From: Xanthomonas hortorum
Lineage (GTDB): Bacteria; Pseudomonadota; Gammaproteobacteria; Xanthomonadales; Xanthomonadaceae
DNA: 64,000 nucleotides
Reading direction: 5' to 3'
Assembly (NCBI RefSeq): GCF_024339125.1
Contig: NZ_CP101417.1
Coordinates: 3,917,001-3,981,000 of the forward strand
Position 1 is the stretch's first letter. The number at the start of each line of letters is the position of its first letter. The notes beneath the pieces were generated by a model that searched no databases, was not told the DNA's origin, and saw nothing but the letters and a program-made list of their open reading frames with translations. The translations under genes and the position numbers were made by a program. Positions 20,246 through 30,114 of this stretch are shown piece after piece.

Positions 20246-20671
20246 ATGGCGCTGGAGCGCACCCTGTCCATCATCAAGCCCGATGCCGTCGCCAAGAACG
20301 TCATCGGCGAAATCTACAGCCGTTTCGAAAAGGCCGGCCTGAAGATCGTGGCCGCCAAGTACAAGCAGCTGTCGCGTCGCGAAGCCGAAGGCTTCTACGC
20401 CGTGCACCGGGAGCGTCCGTTCTTCAATGCGCTGGTCGAGTTCATGATCTCCGGCCCGGTGGTGATCCAGGCGCTGGAAGGCGAGAACGCCGTTGCTGCA
20501 CACCGTGACCTGCTGGGCGCGACCAATCCCAAGGACGCTGCGCCGGGCACCATCCGCGCCGACTTCGCCGATTCGATCGATGCCAACGCCGCCCACGGCT
20601 CGGATTCGGTCGAGAACGCTGCCAACGAAGTCGCGTATTTCTTTGCCGCTACTGAAGTGGTCTCGCGCTGA
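20246..20671 (+). CDS. ndk: Nucleoside-diphosphate kinase
   Basis: A 141-residue kinase that equilibrates NDP and NTP pools through a phospho-His. [19 protein letters not shown] opens the protein; the catalytic His is H117 in NAAHGSDS. The ribosome site ACGGAGAT precedes the ATG. It is the first gene of the conserved string ndk-rlmN-pilF-rodZ-yfgM-bamB-der. Confidence 0.97.
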   Translation: MALERTLSIIKPDAVAKNVIGEIYSRFEKAGLKIVAAKYKQLSRREAEGFYAVHRERPFFNALVEFMISGPVVIQALEGENAVAAHRDLLGATNPKDAAPGTIRADFADSIDANAAHGSDSVENAANEVAYFFAATEVVSR

Positions 20672-20689
20672 GGCCGAGAGAGTCGAATC

Positions 20690-21895
20690 GTGAATGAGGT
20701 CGTGATCCCCTCCGTGCTGCAGGACGTCCCTGTCCGTACCCCGGAACTGCGCAAGCAGAACCTGCTCGACCTCGACCGCGAGGGACTGGAGCGCTTCTTC
20801 GCCGACACGCTCGGCGAAGCGCGTTACCGTGCCCATCAGGTGATGAAGTGGATTCACCATCGCTACGTCACCGACTTCGACCAGATGACGGACCTCGGCA
20901 AGGCGCTGCGTGCGAAATTGCACCAGCACGCCGAGGTCCTCGTCCCGACCGTCGTGTTCGACAAGCCTTCCACCGACGGCACCCACAAGTGGCTGCTGGC
21001 CATGGGCACCGATGGCAAGAATGCGATCGAGACGGTGTATATCCCCGACAAGGGCCGTGGCACGCTGTGCGTGTCCTCCCAGGTCGGCTGCGGCTTGAAC
21101 TGCACCTTCTGTTCGACCGCGACCCAGGGCTTCAACCGCAACCTCACCACCGCCGAGATCGTTGGGCAGGTGTGGGTAGCGGCGCGCCATCTGGGCAACG
21201 TGCCGCACCAGCAGCGTCGTCTCACCAATGTGGTGATGATGGGCATGGGCGAGCCGCTGATGAATTTCGACAACGTCGTGCGCGCGATGAGCGTGATGCG
21301 CGACGATCTGGGCTACGGCCTTGCCAGCAAGCGGGTGACGCTGTCGACCTCCGGCCTGGTGCCAATGATCGACCGGCTCTCGACCGAAAGCGATGTGTCG
21401 CTGGCCGTTTCGCTGCATGCCGCCAACGACGCGCTGCGCGAGAGCCTGGTGCCACTGAACAAGAAGTACCCGATCGCCGAGCTGATGGAGTCGTGCGCGC
21501 GCTATCTGCGCGGCAACAAGAAGCGCGATTCGGTCACCTTCGAATACACCTTGATGAAGGGCATCAACGATCAGCCGGAGCATGCGCGTCAGCTGGCCCG
21601 CTTGATGCGTCAGTTCGACAATGCGGTGCAGTCAAAGGATGCGGGCAAGGTCAACCTGATTCCGTTCAATCCGTTCCCGGGCACGCGCTACGAGCGTTCT
21701 GGCGAGACGGAGATCCGGGCTTTCCAGAAGATCCTGCTCGACGCGCAGGTGCTGACGATGGTTCGCCGCACGCGTGGCGACGATATCGACGCCGCGTGCG
21801 GACAGCTCAAGGGGCAGGTCATGGACCGTACCCGTCGCCAGGCAGATTTCCTGCGCACACTGGAAGGCCAGGCCGATCGCGATGCGGCAGCGTGA
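20690..21895 (+). CDS. rlmN: Dual-specificity 23S rRNA/tRNA adenine-C2 methyltransferase RlmN
   Basis: A radical-SAM enzyme that methylates A2503 of 23S rRNA and A37 of some tRNAs. 401 residues. The CX3CX2C cluster motif is C134, C138, C141 in [11 protein letters not shown]. The methyl-relay Cys lies near the C-terminus in [12 protein letters not shown]. The start is GTG at 20690, 18 bp after ndk. Its end overlaps the beginning of pilF by 14 bp. Confidence 0.96.
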   Translation: MNEVVIPSVLQDVPVRTPELRKQNLLDLDREGLERFFADTLGEARYRAHQVMKWIHHRYVTDFDQMTDLGKALRAKLHQHAEVLVPTVVFDKPSTDGTHKWLLAMGTDGKNAIETVYIPDKGRGTLCVSSQVGCGLNCTFCSTATQGFNRNLTTAEIVGQVWVAARHLGNVPHQQRRLTNVVMMGMGEPLMNFDNVVRAMSVMRDDLGYGLASKRVTLSTSGLVPMIDRLSTESDVSLAVSLHAANDALRESLVPLNKKYPIAELMESCARYLRGNKKRDSVTFEYTLMKGINDQPEHARQLARLMRQFDNAVQSKDAGKVNLIPFNPFPGTRYERSGETEIRAFQKILLDAQVLTMVRRTRGDDIDAACGQLKGQVMDRTRRQADFLRTLEGQADRDAAA

Positions 21896-22679
21896 TCTCG
21901 CGTTAATGGCGGCTGTGGCGATCGCGCTTGGCGCAGTCGGCTGCGGTGGTCGTAATGCCAAGGCCGGGAGTGTGGAACAGGTAGCGCCGAGTTACGATTT
22001 CCGTGACAGCGCAGCAACGCGTGATCGGATTGCATTGGAGCAAAGACTTGGTCTTGCGAACAATCGCCTGCAAAGTGGTAACTATGCCGCCGCCGAACAG
22101 TTGGTGCGTGAGGTTCTAAAAAAAACGCCCAATTCGGTTGATGCGTTGATGTTTCTGGGTGTGATTCAGCAGGGGCAGGGTAATCCGGCAGCAGGTGAGA
22201 CGTATCGCCGTACCGCTGAACTCGCGCCCCAACGTGGCGATGTGTTGAACAATTATGGTGCTTGGCTGTGTGCGAACGGCCAGGCACTGGAGTCTCTGGC
22301 CTGGTTTGATCGTGCGCTGCAGGATTCGAACTACCCACCGGCACCGGCTTTGGCTAATGCGGGTGGATGCGCGCTGCAGTCTGGGCAATCGGAGCGTGCT
22401 GTACGCGATCTCCGTAAAGCGTTAGAACTGGATCCGGTCAGCGCATATGCGCTCGAATCAATGGCGCGCTACGAGGCCGGGCGAAAGACCTATTTCGAAG
22501 CCCGCGCGTTTATCGAAAGACGTCTTGCGGCTGCACCGGTCACTGCTTCCGTGTTACAACTCGCCATTCAGATTGAGCAAGGGCTCGGCGACAAGGTAGC
22601 CGCCGGCCGTTACCACCAGCGGTTGGTCAAGGAATTCCCTGACGCAGCGACCGCCAACCCCGGGGCCAATGCATTGTGA
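21882..22679 (+). CDS. pilF: Type IV pilus biogenesis/stability lipoprotein PilF (PilW)
   Basis: 265 residues. The N-terminus has a lipoprotein signal with lipobox LGAVGC followed by GG, then TPR repeats (about 60-230). PilF/PilW is the outer-membrane pilotin needed for PilQ secretin multimerisation. ATG 21882 is chosen because it starts the signal peptide. Overlap with rlmN at the 5' end and with rodZ at the 3' end (GTGA) indicates translational coupling. The gene lies between rlmN and rodZ as in other pilus-forming gammaproteobacteria. Confidence 0.88.
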   Translation: MRQRDLALMAAVAIALGAVGCGGRNAKAGSVEQVAPSYDFRDSAATRDRIALEQRLGLANNRLQSGNYAAAEQLVREVLKKTPNSVDALMFLGVIQQGQGNPAAGETYRRTAELAPQRGDVLNNYGAWLCANGQALESLAWFDRALQDSNYPPAPALANAGGCALQSGQSERAVRDLRKALELDPVSAYALESMARYEAGRKTYFEARAFIERRLAAAPVTASVLQLAIQIEQGLGDKVAAGRYHQRLVKEFPDAATANPGANAL

Positions 22680-23536
22680 TCAATGATTCCCATCCGAACC
22701 CTTTCGAGCAGGAAAAGGGCTGCGGACAGCATTTGCGCGAAGCGCGCGAAGCAGTAGGTCTGAGCGTGGAAGATGTCGCCGGCAAGCTGCGCATGCCGGC
22801 ACACGTGGTGCGTTCGTTGGAGCAGGAAGAGTGGCAGCGTCTGGGCGCGCCGGTCTTCGTGCGCGGCCAGCTGCGCAGTTATGCGCGTCTGCTGCATGTG
22901 GACCTGGAGCCGCTGTTGCTGCAGGCAACCATTGCGCCGGTCGAACCGGTCACCCTGGTCAGCCATACGCATACCCCGCGTGCGCGCCGCATTCTCGAAA
23001 GCACCGCGCGCAAGGCGATGTATGTCGTCATCACCGGTGTGTTTGCCGTACCGGTCTGGTATGCGACCCGCTCGCATCTTGATGGCAACGCGCCGAGTAC
23101 GGTGTCGCTGGACAGCATGCCGGAAGCGGCAAACACCGGCACATCCGCCGCGGGTGCAACGCAGCCGGCCAATGCGCCACGCGAGCAACCCGCGCCGTAC
23201 ATCGCGTCGATGACGCCGGTGCCGCGGGCCACACCCGACGTGGAGACGTCTGCAGCTGCGGCCGCCAGTGGCGGCAGTTTGTCGTTGAGTTTCAGCGGCG
23301 ACAGCTGGGTGCAGATCCTGTCACCGGATGGCAGCGCGGTCGAAAAAGCGCTGGTGCGTGCCGGCGAACGTCGCAGCTATTCGCCGGGGCAGGTGGGTCG
23401 CATCGTGCTGGGCAATGCGTCGGCGGTAGAGGTTCAGCAAGGCGGCAGTATCGTCGATTTGAAACCGTTCCAGCGCGCTAACGTGGCCCGTTTTGCGGTA
23501 TCCTCCGACGGCTCCGTGGTACCTGCTTCCGAGTGA
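22676..23536 (+). CDS. rodZ: RodZ-like helix-turn-helix membrane protein
   Basis: 286 residues: cytoplasmic HTH of the Cro/CI type (GQHLREAREAVGLSVEDVAGKLRM, about 14-70), one transmembrane segment (YVVITGVFAVPVWYA, near 122-136), a low-complexity Ala/Thr/Pro linker and a C-terminal DUF4115 domain (SLSFSGDSWVQILSPDG onwards). RodZ links MreB to the elongation machinery. The start is GTG overlapping the pilF stop. In E. coli ispG and hisS follow; here both are missing and yfgM comes next. Confidence 0.85.
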   Translation: MINDSHPNPFEQEKGCGQHLREAREAVGLSVEDVAGKLRMPAHVVRSLEQEEWQRLGAPVFVRGQLRSYARLLHVDLEPLLLQATIAPVEPVTLVSHTHTPRARRILESTARKAMYVVITGVFAVPVWYATRSHLDGNAPSTVSLDSMPEAANTGTSAAGATQPANAPREQPAPYIASMTPVPRATPDVETSAAAAASGGSLSLSFSGDSWVQILSPDGSAVEKALVRAGERRSYSPGQVGRIVLGNASAVEVQQGGSIVDLKPFQRANVARFAVSSDGSVVPASE

Positions 23537-23606
23537 AGCGGACTGCGGTTTTTCATTTTTCCCTATTGATGTTCCGCGCCTCCGGGACGACGGAGCGAGA
23601 GTACGC

Positions 23607-24245
23607 ATGGCGATCGACGATCTGCTGGACGAACACGAACAAGGCGAACGCGTTCGTTCCTGGTTGAGAAAGAATGGCGCGGGTCTGGTGGGCGGCGTCG
23701 TGGTTGGCCTGGCCCTGATCCTGGGCTGGCAGTGGTGGCAGAAGCACACCAACACCCAATCGGTGGAAGCCAACACCCGTTACGAGGCGGTGGTGAAGTC
23801 GATCCAGGGCAAGGACCTGGACAAGGCCGCCAAAGAGATCGTGGCGCTCGACGACGGCAAGGGCGGTGTCTACGCCGAACTGGCTGCGTTGCGTCTGGCC
23901 AAGGCCCAGGTGGATGCCGGCAAGCATGCCGAAGCGATCAAGACCCTGCGCGATGTGCCTGCCGAAGGCGAGCTCAAGCAGATCGTGCAGCAGCGCCTGG
24001 CGCGTGTGTTGACCGAAAGCGGCAAGCCGGACGAAGCGATCAAGCTGCTGGCCGATGCGCAGGACCACACCAGTCTGGAGATCCGCGCCGATGCGCTGGT
24101 CGTGCAGGGCAAGCCGGATGAAGCGCGTGCGCTCTACGCCAAGGCCCTGACCACGGTGGATGTGGCCTCGCCGCAGCGCCGTTTGCTGGAAACCAAGCTG
24201 ATGGATGTGGGCGGCAAAGTGCCCAATCCGGCGGAGCCGATTTGA
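23607..24245 (+). CDS. yfgM: YfgM-family membrane TPR protein (ancillary SecYEG translocon subunit)
   Basis: 212 residues. A short cytoplasmic N-terminus (MAIDDLLDEHEQGERVRSWLRKNG) is followed by one transmembrane helix (LVGGVVVGLALILGWQWW) and a periplasmic tetratricopeptide-like domain. YfgM associates with SecYEG and PpiD and helps hand over secreted proteins. It sits directly before bamB; its stop codon overlaps the bamB start (TGATG). Confidence 0.9.
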   Translation: MAIDDLLDEHEQGERVRSWLRKNGAGLVGGVVVGLALILGWQWWQKHTNTQSVEANTRYEAVVKSIQGKDLDKAAKEIVALDDGKGGVYAELAALRLAKAQVDAGKHAEAIKTLRDVPAEGELKQIVQQRLARVLTESGKPDEAIKLLADAQDHTSLEIRADALVVQGKPDEARALYAKALTTVDVASPQRRLLETKLMDVGGKVPNPAEPI

Positions 24246-25462
24246 TGAAGCAGGTTGATATGTACAAGCGCATTGCATTGATCGCCCTGATGGGCGTGTC
24301 GTTGGCTGGTTGCAGCACGGTCAAGGGCTGGTTTGCCGGGAAGGATGCTGCTGCCAAGAAGGCGCAGGAACCTGCCGAACTGGTCAAGTTCGAGCCCTCG
24401 GTCAAGGTTGACAAGCTGTGGTCCACCGGCGTGGGCAAGGGCGAAGGCCATATCGGCGTGCGTCAGCGCCCGGCCGTGGCCGATGGCAAGGTGTACGCCT
24501 CGGCGATCACTGGTGGCGTGGAGGCATTGGACCTGCAGACCGGCAAGCGCGTGTGGGAATACAAGCCCAAAAAAGAAGAGCGCAACGATCGCAAGTTCAA
24601 GCAGCGCCTGTCCGGTGGCCCCGGCGTTGGCGAAGGTCTGGTGGTGATCGGTACGCTGTCTGGCGATGTGATTGCGCTGAACCAGGCCGATGGCACCGAA
24701 AAGTGGCGCGCCAAGGTACCGAACGAGGTCATCGCTGCACCGGCCATTGCGCAGGGTCTGGTGTTGGTGCGTAGCAACGACGGTCGCGTCAGCGCCTTCG
24801 ACGCGACCACCGGCGAGCGCCGCTGGTTCCATGCCGAGGAAGGCCCGACCCTGTCGGTGCGCGGCAATGCGCCGATCGTCACCGGCCCGGGCGTGGTGTT
24901 CGTCGGCAATGACAGCGGCACCTTGAGTGCGCTGGCGCTGCAGGACGGACGCCCGTTGTGGGAACAGGCCATCGGCGTGCCGGAAGGCCGTACCGAGCTG
25001 GAGCGCATGTCCGACGTGGATGGCGCACCGGTACTCGACGGCACCACGCTGTACGCAACCAGCTTCAAGAACGAAACCCTCGCACTGGAAGGCCCGAGTG
25101 GCCGTCCGCTGTGGACGCGCGATCACGGCGGTGCCGGTGGCGTTGGCGTGTCGTCCAGCGTGGTGGTGGTGTCGGATAACGCCGGTTCGGTGTGGGGTCT
25201 GGACAAGAGCAGCGGTGCGGCGATGTGGTCGCAGGCCGCGCTTGCACGTCGCTCCCTGACCGGTGTGGCCATCCAGGGCGATTACGCCGTGGTTGGTGAT
25301 TACAAGGGTTATCTGCACTGGCTGAAACTCAGCGATGGTGCACTGGCCGCGCGCGCTCGCGCTGGACGCGACACGCTGCTGGCGCAGCCGATCGTCGTGG
25401 ATGGCATTCTGTTGGTACAAAACACCGATGGCGATATCACCGCCTTCCGGTTGGCACAATAA
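24245..25462 (+). CDS. bamB: Outer-membrane protein assembly factor BamB
   Basis: 405 residues. Lipoprotein signal [17 protein letters not shown] (lipobox LAGC) followed by an eight-bladed PQQ-type beta-propeller with repeated blades such as [21 protein letters not shown] and [16 protein letters not shown]. BamB is a lipoprotein of the BAM complex. ATG 24245 couples with the yfgM stop; ATG 24260 is an alternative that trims five residues before the signal. der follows after 10 bp. Confidence 0.93.
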   Translation: MKQVDMYKRIALIALMGVSLAGCSTVKGWFAGKDAAAKKAQEPAELVKFEPSVKVDKLWSTGVGKGEGHIGVRQRPAVADGKVYASAITGGVEALDLQTGKRVWEYKPKKEERNDRKFKQRLSGGPGVGEGLVVIGTLSGDVIALNQADGTEKWRAKVPNEVIAAPAIAQGLVLVRSNDGRVSAFDATTGERRWFHAEEGPTLSVRGNAPIVTGPGVVFVGNDSGTLSALALQDGRPLWEQAIGVPEGRTELERMSDVDGAPVLDGTTLYATSFKNETLALEGPSGRPLWTRDHGGAGGVGVSSSVVVVSDNAGSVWGLDKSSGAAMWSQAALARRSLTGVAIQGDYAVVGDYKGYLHWLKLSDGALAARARAGRDTLLAQPIVVDGILLVQNTDGDITAFRLAQ

Positions 25463-25472
25463 GGACTTTGCG

Positions 25473-26870
25473 ATGCTGCCCCTGGTCGCCCTGGTTGGAC
25501 GGCCCAATGTCGGCAAGTCCACCATTTTCAATGCGCTGACGCGCACCCGTGACGCGCTGGTCCACGACCAGCCTGGCGTCACCCGCGACCGTAACTACGG
25601 GGTCTGCCGTCTCGATGAGGAGCGCCCCTTCATCGTCGTCGATACCGGCGGTATCGCCGGCGACGAGGAAGGTCTTGCCGGCGCCACCGCGCGTCAGGCA
25701 CGTGCCGCTGCCGGCGAAGCCGATCTGGTGCTGTTCGTGGTCGATGGCCGCGAAGGTGCGTCGTCGCTCGACGACGAGATCCTGGCCTGGCTGCGCAAGC
25801 TGGCGCGGCCGACCGTGCTGGTCATCAACAAGATCGACGGCACCGACGAAGAAACCGTGCGCTCGGAGTTCGCGCGCTACGGGTTCTCCGATGTGGTGGC
25901 GCTGTCTGCCGCGCATCGGCAGGGCATCGACGAACTACTGGAAGAAGTCGGTGCACGCTTGCCTGCCGAAGGTGCCGGCGAGTTGCTGGATACCGACCCG
26001 GCGCGTGTGCGCATCGCCTTTGTCGGCCGCCCGAATGTGGGCAAGTCGACGCTGGTCAATCGCCTGCTCGGCGAAGAGCGCATGATCGCCTCGGAAGTGC
26101 CGGGCACCACGCGCGATTCGATCGCCGTGGACATGGACCGCGACGGGCGTCAATACCGCTTGATCGATACGGCCGGCCTGCGTCGCCGTGGCAAGGTCGA
26201 GGAGGCGGTGGAGAAATTCAGCGCGTTCAAGACGCTGCAGGCGATCGAACAATGCCAGGTCGCGGTGCTGATGCTCGATGCCGGCGAAGGCGTCACCGAT
26301 CAGGACGCGACCATTCTGGGCGCTATCCTGGACGCTGGCCGCGCGTTGGTGGTGGCGATCAACAAGTGGGACGGGCAGAGCGACTATCAGCGTGCACAGG
26401 CCGAAGACCTGCTGTCGCGCAAATTGGGCTTTGTCAGCTGGGCCGAGGCGGTGCGGATCTCCGCGCTGCACGGCTCGGGCATGCGCGAACTGTTTCAGGC
26501 GATCCACCGCGCGCATGCCTCGGCGACGCATGAATTCAGCACCAGCGAAGTCAACCAGGCGCTGGAAATCGCCTACGAGACCAATCCGCCGCCGAGCATC
26601 CGTGGTCACGTATCCAAGCTGCGTTACGTGCATCCGGGTGGCGCAAATCCGCCGACCTTCATCGTGCATGGCACGCGTCTGAAAGTATTGCCGGAGTCGT
26701 ACAAGCGCTATCTGGAAAACTTCTTCCGCAAGCGTTTTAAGCTGGTCGGCACGCCGGTGCGTTTCATCTTCCGCGAAGGCGCCAATCCGTACGAGGGCAA
26801 GAAGAACACGCTCACCGAGCGGCAGGTGGCGCGCAAGCGGCGTTTGATGAAGCACGTCAAGGGCAAGTAG
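25473..26870 (+). CDS. der: Ribosome biogenesis GTPase Der (EngA)
   Basis: 465 residues with two tandem GTPase domains, each with a [10 protein letters not shown]-loop (about residues 9 and 185), DxxG-type switch motifs ([26 protein letters not shown]), NKID/NKWD base-recognition motifs, and the C-terminal KH-like domain ending in [15 protein letters not shown]. Der is needed for 50S assembly. The first ATG after bamB (25473) is chosen because a longer reading lies inside bamB. Confidence 0.97.
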   Translation: MLPLVALVGRPNVGKSTIFNALTRTRDALVHDQPGVTRDRNYGVCRLDEERPFIVVDTGGIAGDEEGLAGATARQARAAAGEADLVLFVVDGREGASSLDDEILAWLRKLARPTVLVINKIDGTDEETVRSEFARYGFSDVVALSAAHRQGIDELLEEVGARLPAEGAGELLDTDPARVRIAFVGRPNVGKSTLVNRLLGEERMIASEVPGTTRDSIAVDMDRDGRQYRLIDTAGLRRRGKVEEAVEKFSAFKTLQAIEQCQVAVLMLDAGEGVTDQDATILGAILDAGRALVVAINKWDGQSDYQRAQAEDLLSRKLGFVSWAEAVRISALHGSGMRELFQAIHRAHASATHEFSTSEVNQALEIAYETNPPPSIRGHVSKLRYVHPGGANPPTFIVHGTRLKVLPESYKRYLENFFRKRFKLVGTPVRFIFREGANPYEGKKNTLTERQVARKRRLMKHVKGK

Positions 26871-27079
26871 GCAGGCTGCCGCGCTGGGCGTGGCGAGCCA
26901 TCTTCGACGAGCTGGCATGCATGGCGTGCTAGCTCAAGCTTGGGTTGAGTAATTCGCCTGGAAGCTGCCGTGTTCGCGCGGTTCGTGCTGGCCGCAGTGC
27001 CGGCCATGCTCTCTGACGGACAGGTGATCGTGCTGGTCGCCGCTCTGAGCCGGCCTGGCGCACTGGTATCCTGCGCGCC

Positions 27080-28300
27080 ATGACCGACTATCCCTCCCGC
27101 ATTCCGTATGCGCAGGCGCTGCAGATTCTGCAGGCCGTTGCGGCCCAAAACCGCCCGCCCGATGAAAACATCGCCACCTCGCGTGCCGATGGGCGGATTT
27201 CCGCTGCCGATCTGATTGCACCGCTGGCACTACCGCCGTTTGCCAACAGTGCGATGGACGGCTTTGCGTTGCGGCATGCCGATGTCGCTGGCGGCGATGC
27301 GTCGTTGCAACTGGTCGGCGAGCAATTCGCTGGCGAGCGTTGGACCGGCACGCTCAGCGCAGGCCAATGTCTGCGCATCACCACCGGCGCGCCGCTGCCC
27401 GATGGCGCCGACACCGTGATCCCGAAGGAAGATGCAGACGAGCGCGATGGTGTTGTGCGCTTCCGCACGATGCCTGCGTTGGGCGCGGCGGTGCGTCTGG
27501 CCGGCAGCGACGTGCGCGCGGGCGATCTGGTGATCCAGAGCGGGCAGGTGTTGACGCCTGCCCGCATCGGGTTGGCGGCGGCGCTCGGGCTGTCGCGGCT
27601 TGCAGTGGCACCAAGGCCGACTATCGCGGTGCTGGCCACCGGCGATGAGTTGATGGAGCCTGGCATGCCGTTGGGGCCGGGGCAGATCTACAACAGCAAC
27701 CGCGACATGTTGATGGCGCAGCTACGGGCCCTGGGTTACGCGCCGACGGCATGGCCGACCCTGCCGGATGATCCGCAGCGTATCCGCACCATGCTGGAAG
27801 ATGCAGCCGCTGCATTCGATGTGGTGATCACCTGCGGCGGCGTCTCGGCGGGCGAAAAAGATTATCTGCCGCAGCTGATCGGCGAGCTGGGCCGTATCCA
27901 CTTCTGGCGCGTGCGCATGCGCCCGGGCATGCCGGCGGTGCTGGGGCAGATCGGCCGCTGTCTGGTGCTGGGTTTGCCGGGCAATCCGGTGTCGGTGCTG
28001 GCGACGCTGATCGCCTACGGTGTGCCGCTGCTGGATGGCTTGCAGGGACGCAGCGAACCGCGTCCGGTGTGGCATGCAGCGCTGGCAGGCCCGTGGGAAA
28101 AGCGCCACGAACGCCTGGAGTTTTTGCGCGGACGGCTGGAGTGCGGCGAGGACGGGCGGTTGACCGCGCTGCCGCATCGCGGCGATGCATCGCATCTGCT
28201 GCGTGGCGCGGCTGACAGCAATGCCTTGATCGTGTTGCCGGAGCCGGCACGACGCTTCGAGGCAGGCGAGATCGTGCGGGTGATTCCTTACGCGCTTTGA
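27080..28300 (+). CDS. moeA: Molybdopterin molybdenumtransferase MoeA (copy 1)
   Basis: 406 residues. MoeA inserts molybdate into adenylylated molybdopterin. Family motifs: PPFANSAMDGFALR, GQCLRITTGAPLPDGADTVIPKED, GQIYNSNRDMLMAQL, ITCGGVSAGEKDYL and LGLPGNPVSVLATL, giving a complete four-domain protein. It begins a molybdenum-cofactor set that continues with moeB, moeA-2 and mobA. A second paralogue lies 3.3 kb downstream with low overall similarity. Confidence 0.93.
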   Translation: MTDYPSRIPYAQALQILQAVAAQNRPPDENIATSRADGRISAADLIAPLALPPFANSAMDGFALRHADVAGGDASLQLVGEQFAGERWTGTLSAGQCLRITTGAPLPDGADTVIPKEDADERDGVVRFRTMPALGAAVRLAGSDVRAGDLVIQSGQVLTPARIGLAAALGLSRLAVAPRPTIAVLATGDELMEPGMPLGPGQIYNSNRDMLMAQLRALGYAPTAWPTLPDDPQRIRTMLEDAAAAFDVVITCGGVSAGEKDYLPQLIGELGRIHFWRVRMRPGMPAVLGQIGRCLVLGLPGNPVSVLATLIAYGVPLLDGLQGRSEPRPVWHAALAGPWEKRHERLEFLRGRLECGEDGRLTALPHRGDASHLLRGAADSNALIVLPEPARRFEAGEIVRVIPYAL

Positions 28301-28458
28301 TCGCTCACTGGATCAGTGGCGAACAACACGTGGCGATAGCTCTCACGCGCGTGTGCGGCAAGCGTGTAGGTGGCAGGTCGAAGCGCTGCGGCCGGGCGGT
28401 GCGCCATGACGCCCGCTCAGGCCTGGCTGACGCTGCGCAGTCGATTTAAGTGCCGCTT

Positions 28459-29601
28459 TCAGCCGACTGCGCTGCCGCAGAACGCGGCGTAGTCGGCATA
28501 GCCGGGGAACGCGGTGCCAGGCGCGCAGACTGGGCAATGCGGATCGGGTGGCAGGCGGATTTCGCGAAAGCGTATGGCCAAGGCATCGAAGCTGAGCAGG
28601 CGCCCGGCCAGGCTGTCGCCGATGCCCAGCAGCAACTTGATCGCTTCGCTGGCTTGCAGCAATCCGATGACGCCAGGCAGCACGCCGAGAACGCCGGCGT
28701 CGGCGCAGCTGGGCGCAAACTCCGGCGGTGGCGGTTCGGGAAACAGGCAGCGATAGCAGGGCGCATGACCGCGGTTGCGGCCGGCATCGAACACACTCAA
28801 TTGCCCTTCGAACTGCTGCACTGCGCCGTAGACCAACGGTTTGCCGAGTTTGACGCAGGCATCGTTGAGCAGATAACGCGCAGGAAAATTGTCCGCACCG
28901 TCGATCACCACATCCACGTCCTGCAGCAATGCTTCGACATTGCTGGCGGTGACGCGTGTCTGCAGCGCGTCGACCTGCACGCGTGGATTGAGTGCGGCGA
29001 TGCGCTGCGTGGCCGAGGCGACTTTCGCGATCCCTACGCTGTCTTCGGTATGCAGAATCTGGCGCTGCAGATTGCTGCGATCCACCACATCGTCGTCGGC
29101 GATGCGCAGATGGCCGATACCCGCAGCGGCAAGATAAAACGCGGCCGGCGAGCCAAGCCCGCCCGCGCCGACCAGCAAGACGCGCGCGCGCGCCAGCCGC
29201 TGCTGGCCTTCCAGACCGACCTGCGGCAGGCGTAGATGGCGCGAATAGCGCTCTAGAAAATCCTGTTCGTCCGCCGGCAGCGTGGGGCGCACCAGCGGCA
29301 GGCCGTCGTTCGTCCACGCGGTGGTGCCGCCGAGTACCGAAGACACCGCTGTATAGCCGTGCGCACGCAGCACCTCGGCCGTCTGCGCCGAGCGCTTGCC
29401 GCTTTGGCAGATCACTACGATCTCGCGCGTGTGCTCGGGCAGATGCCGTGCGGGTGCAGTTTCCAGATCGCTCTGCACGATGGCCAGTGCGCCTTCGGCC
29501 TGGCCGCTGGCGCGTTCGTGCAGTTGCCGGATATCGATCAACAAGGCGCCCTGCATGGCACGAGCGCGGGCGTCGGCGGGAGTAATGTCGTGGCTGCTCA
29601 T
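28459..29601 (-). CDS. moeB: Rhodanese-ThiF fusion, MoeB/ThiF-type sulfur-carrier adenylyltransferase
   Basis: 380 residues. The N-terminal rhodanese domain (1-105) has active-site loop CQSGKR (C65). The ThiF/E1-like domain (about 115-380) has GAGGLGSPAAFYLAAAG, the DDDVVDRSNLQRQ loop, VIDGADNFPARYLLND and zinc-binding pairs CYRC and CPVC. It adenylates the C-terminus of a sulfur-carrier protein (MoaD or ThiS) and may add sulfur itself. In eukaryotic MOCS3 the rhodanese is C-terminal; here the order is reversed. The start at 29601 is used because the long upstream frame runs through another gene. It is convergent with moeA-1. Confidence 0.88.
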   Translation of the reverse strand: MSSHDITPADARARAMQGALLIDIRQLHERASGQAEGALAIVQSDLETAPARHLPEHTREIVVICQSGKRSAQTAEVLRAHGYTAVSSVLGGTTAWTNDGLPLVRPTLPADEQDFLERYSRHLRLPQVGLEGQQRLARARVLLVGAGGLGSPAAFYLAAAGIGHLRIADDDVVDRSNLQRQILHTEDSVGIAKVASATQRIAALNPRVQVDALQTRVTASNVEALLQDVDVVIDGADNFPARYLLNDACVKLGKPLVYGAVQQFEGQLSVFDAGRNRGHAPCYRCLFPEPPPPEFAPSCADAGVLGVLPGVIGLLQASEAIKLLLGIGDSLAGRLLSFDALAIRFREIRLPPDPHCPVCAPGTAFPGYADYAAFCGSAVG

Positions 29602-29704
29602 CCCGCCATTGTCGCGCAAACCCCGATACGGCGATGTGCTGGCTGGCGGCGTTGGCATCAGGCTCACCGAGGTCGCGGTAGCGTGGAGGCAAAAGGAGAC
29701 AGTC

Positions 29705-29920
29705 ATGACACCTGAGATCGATGCGCAACTGAAACACCTCGCCGACGAATTGCCCGATATCCGACGCCAGCACCCGGATGATTTCTGGGATGTCTTCCAT
29801 GCACGTGCGGAGACGATCACAGCGAAGGCCGATTCGACAGAACAAGCCGCACAGATCGTCAAGCGGATCGACGAGATGCTGGCGGCCCATCAGCTTGGGC
29901 CTGCGGACCCTGGAGCTTGA
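29705..29920 (+). CDS. Small conserved-looking protein of unknown function
   Basis: 71 residues, mostly helical and acidic (HLADELPDIRRQHPDDFWDVF; KIDEM-like C-terminal helix). A good AAGGAGAC ribosome site lies six bases before the ATG, which favours a real gene. It is divergent from the rhodanese-ThiF gene. No family recognised; no signal peptide or membrane segment. Confidence 0.6.
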   Translation: MTPEIDAQLKHLADELPDIRRQHPDDFWDVFHARAETITAKADSTEQAAQIVKRIDEMLAAHQLGPADPGA

Positions 29921-30114
29921 CTAAGCGTTTCGCGCTGCAAGGCCGATAAAACTGGTTTGGCAGTGCTTGCTGCTTCGGCATTGATTGCTGAGCTAACTGT
30001 GCGGCATGGCCTTCACATGGGCGGGGTACGCAGAGGCTTCACCTCGCTTGAGCATCGGCTTCATGCGGCTGCAGCCATTGTCGTTACCTTACGCAGAGGG
30101 CCGCTCGCATCCCC

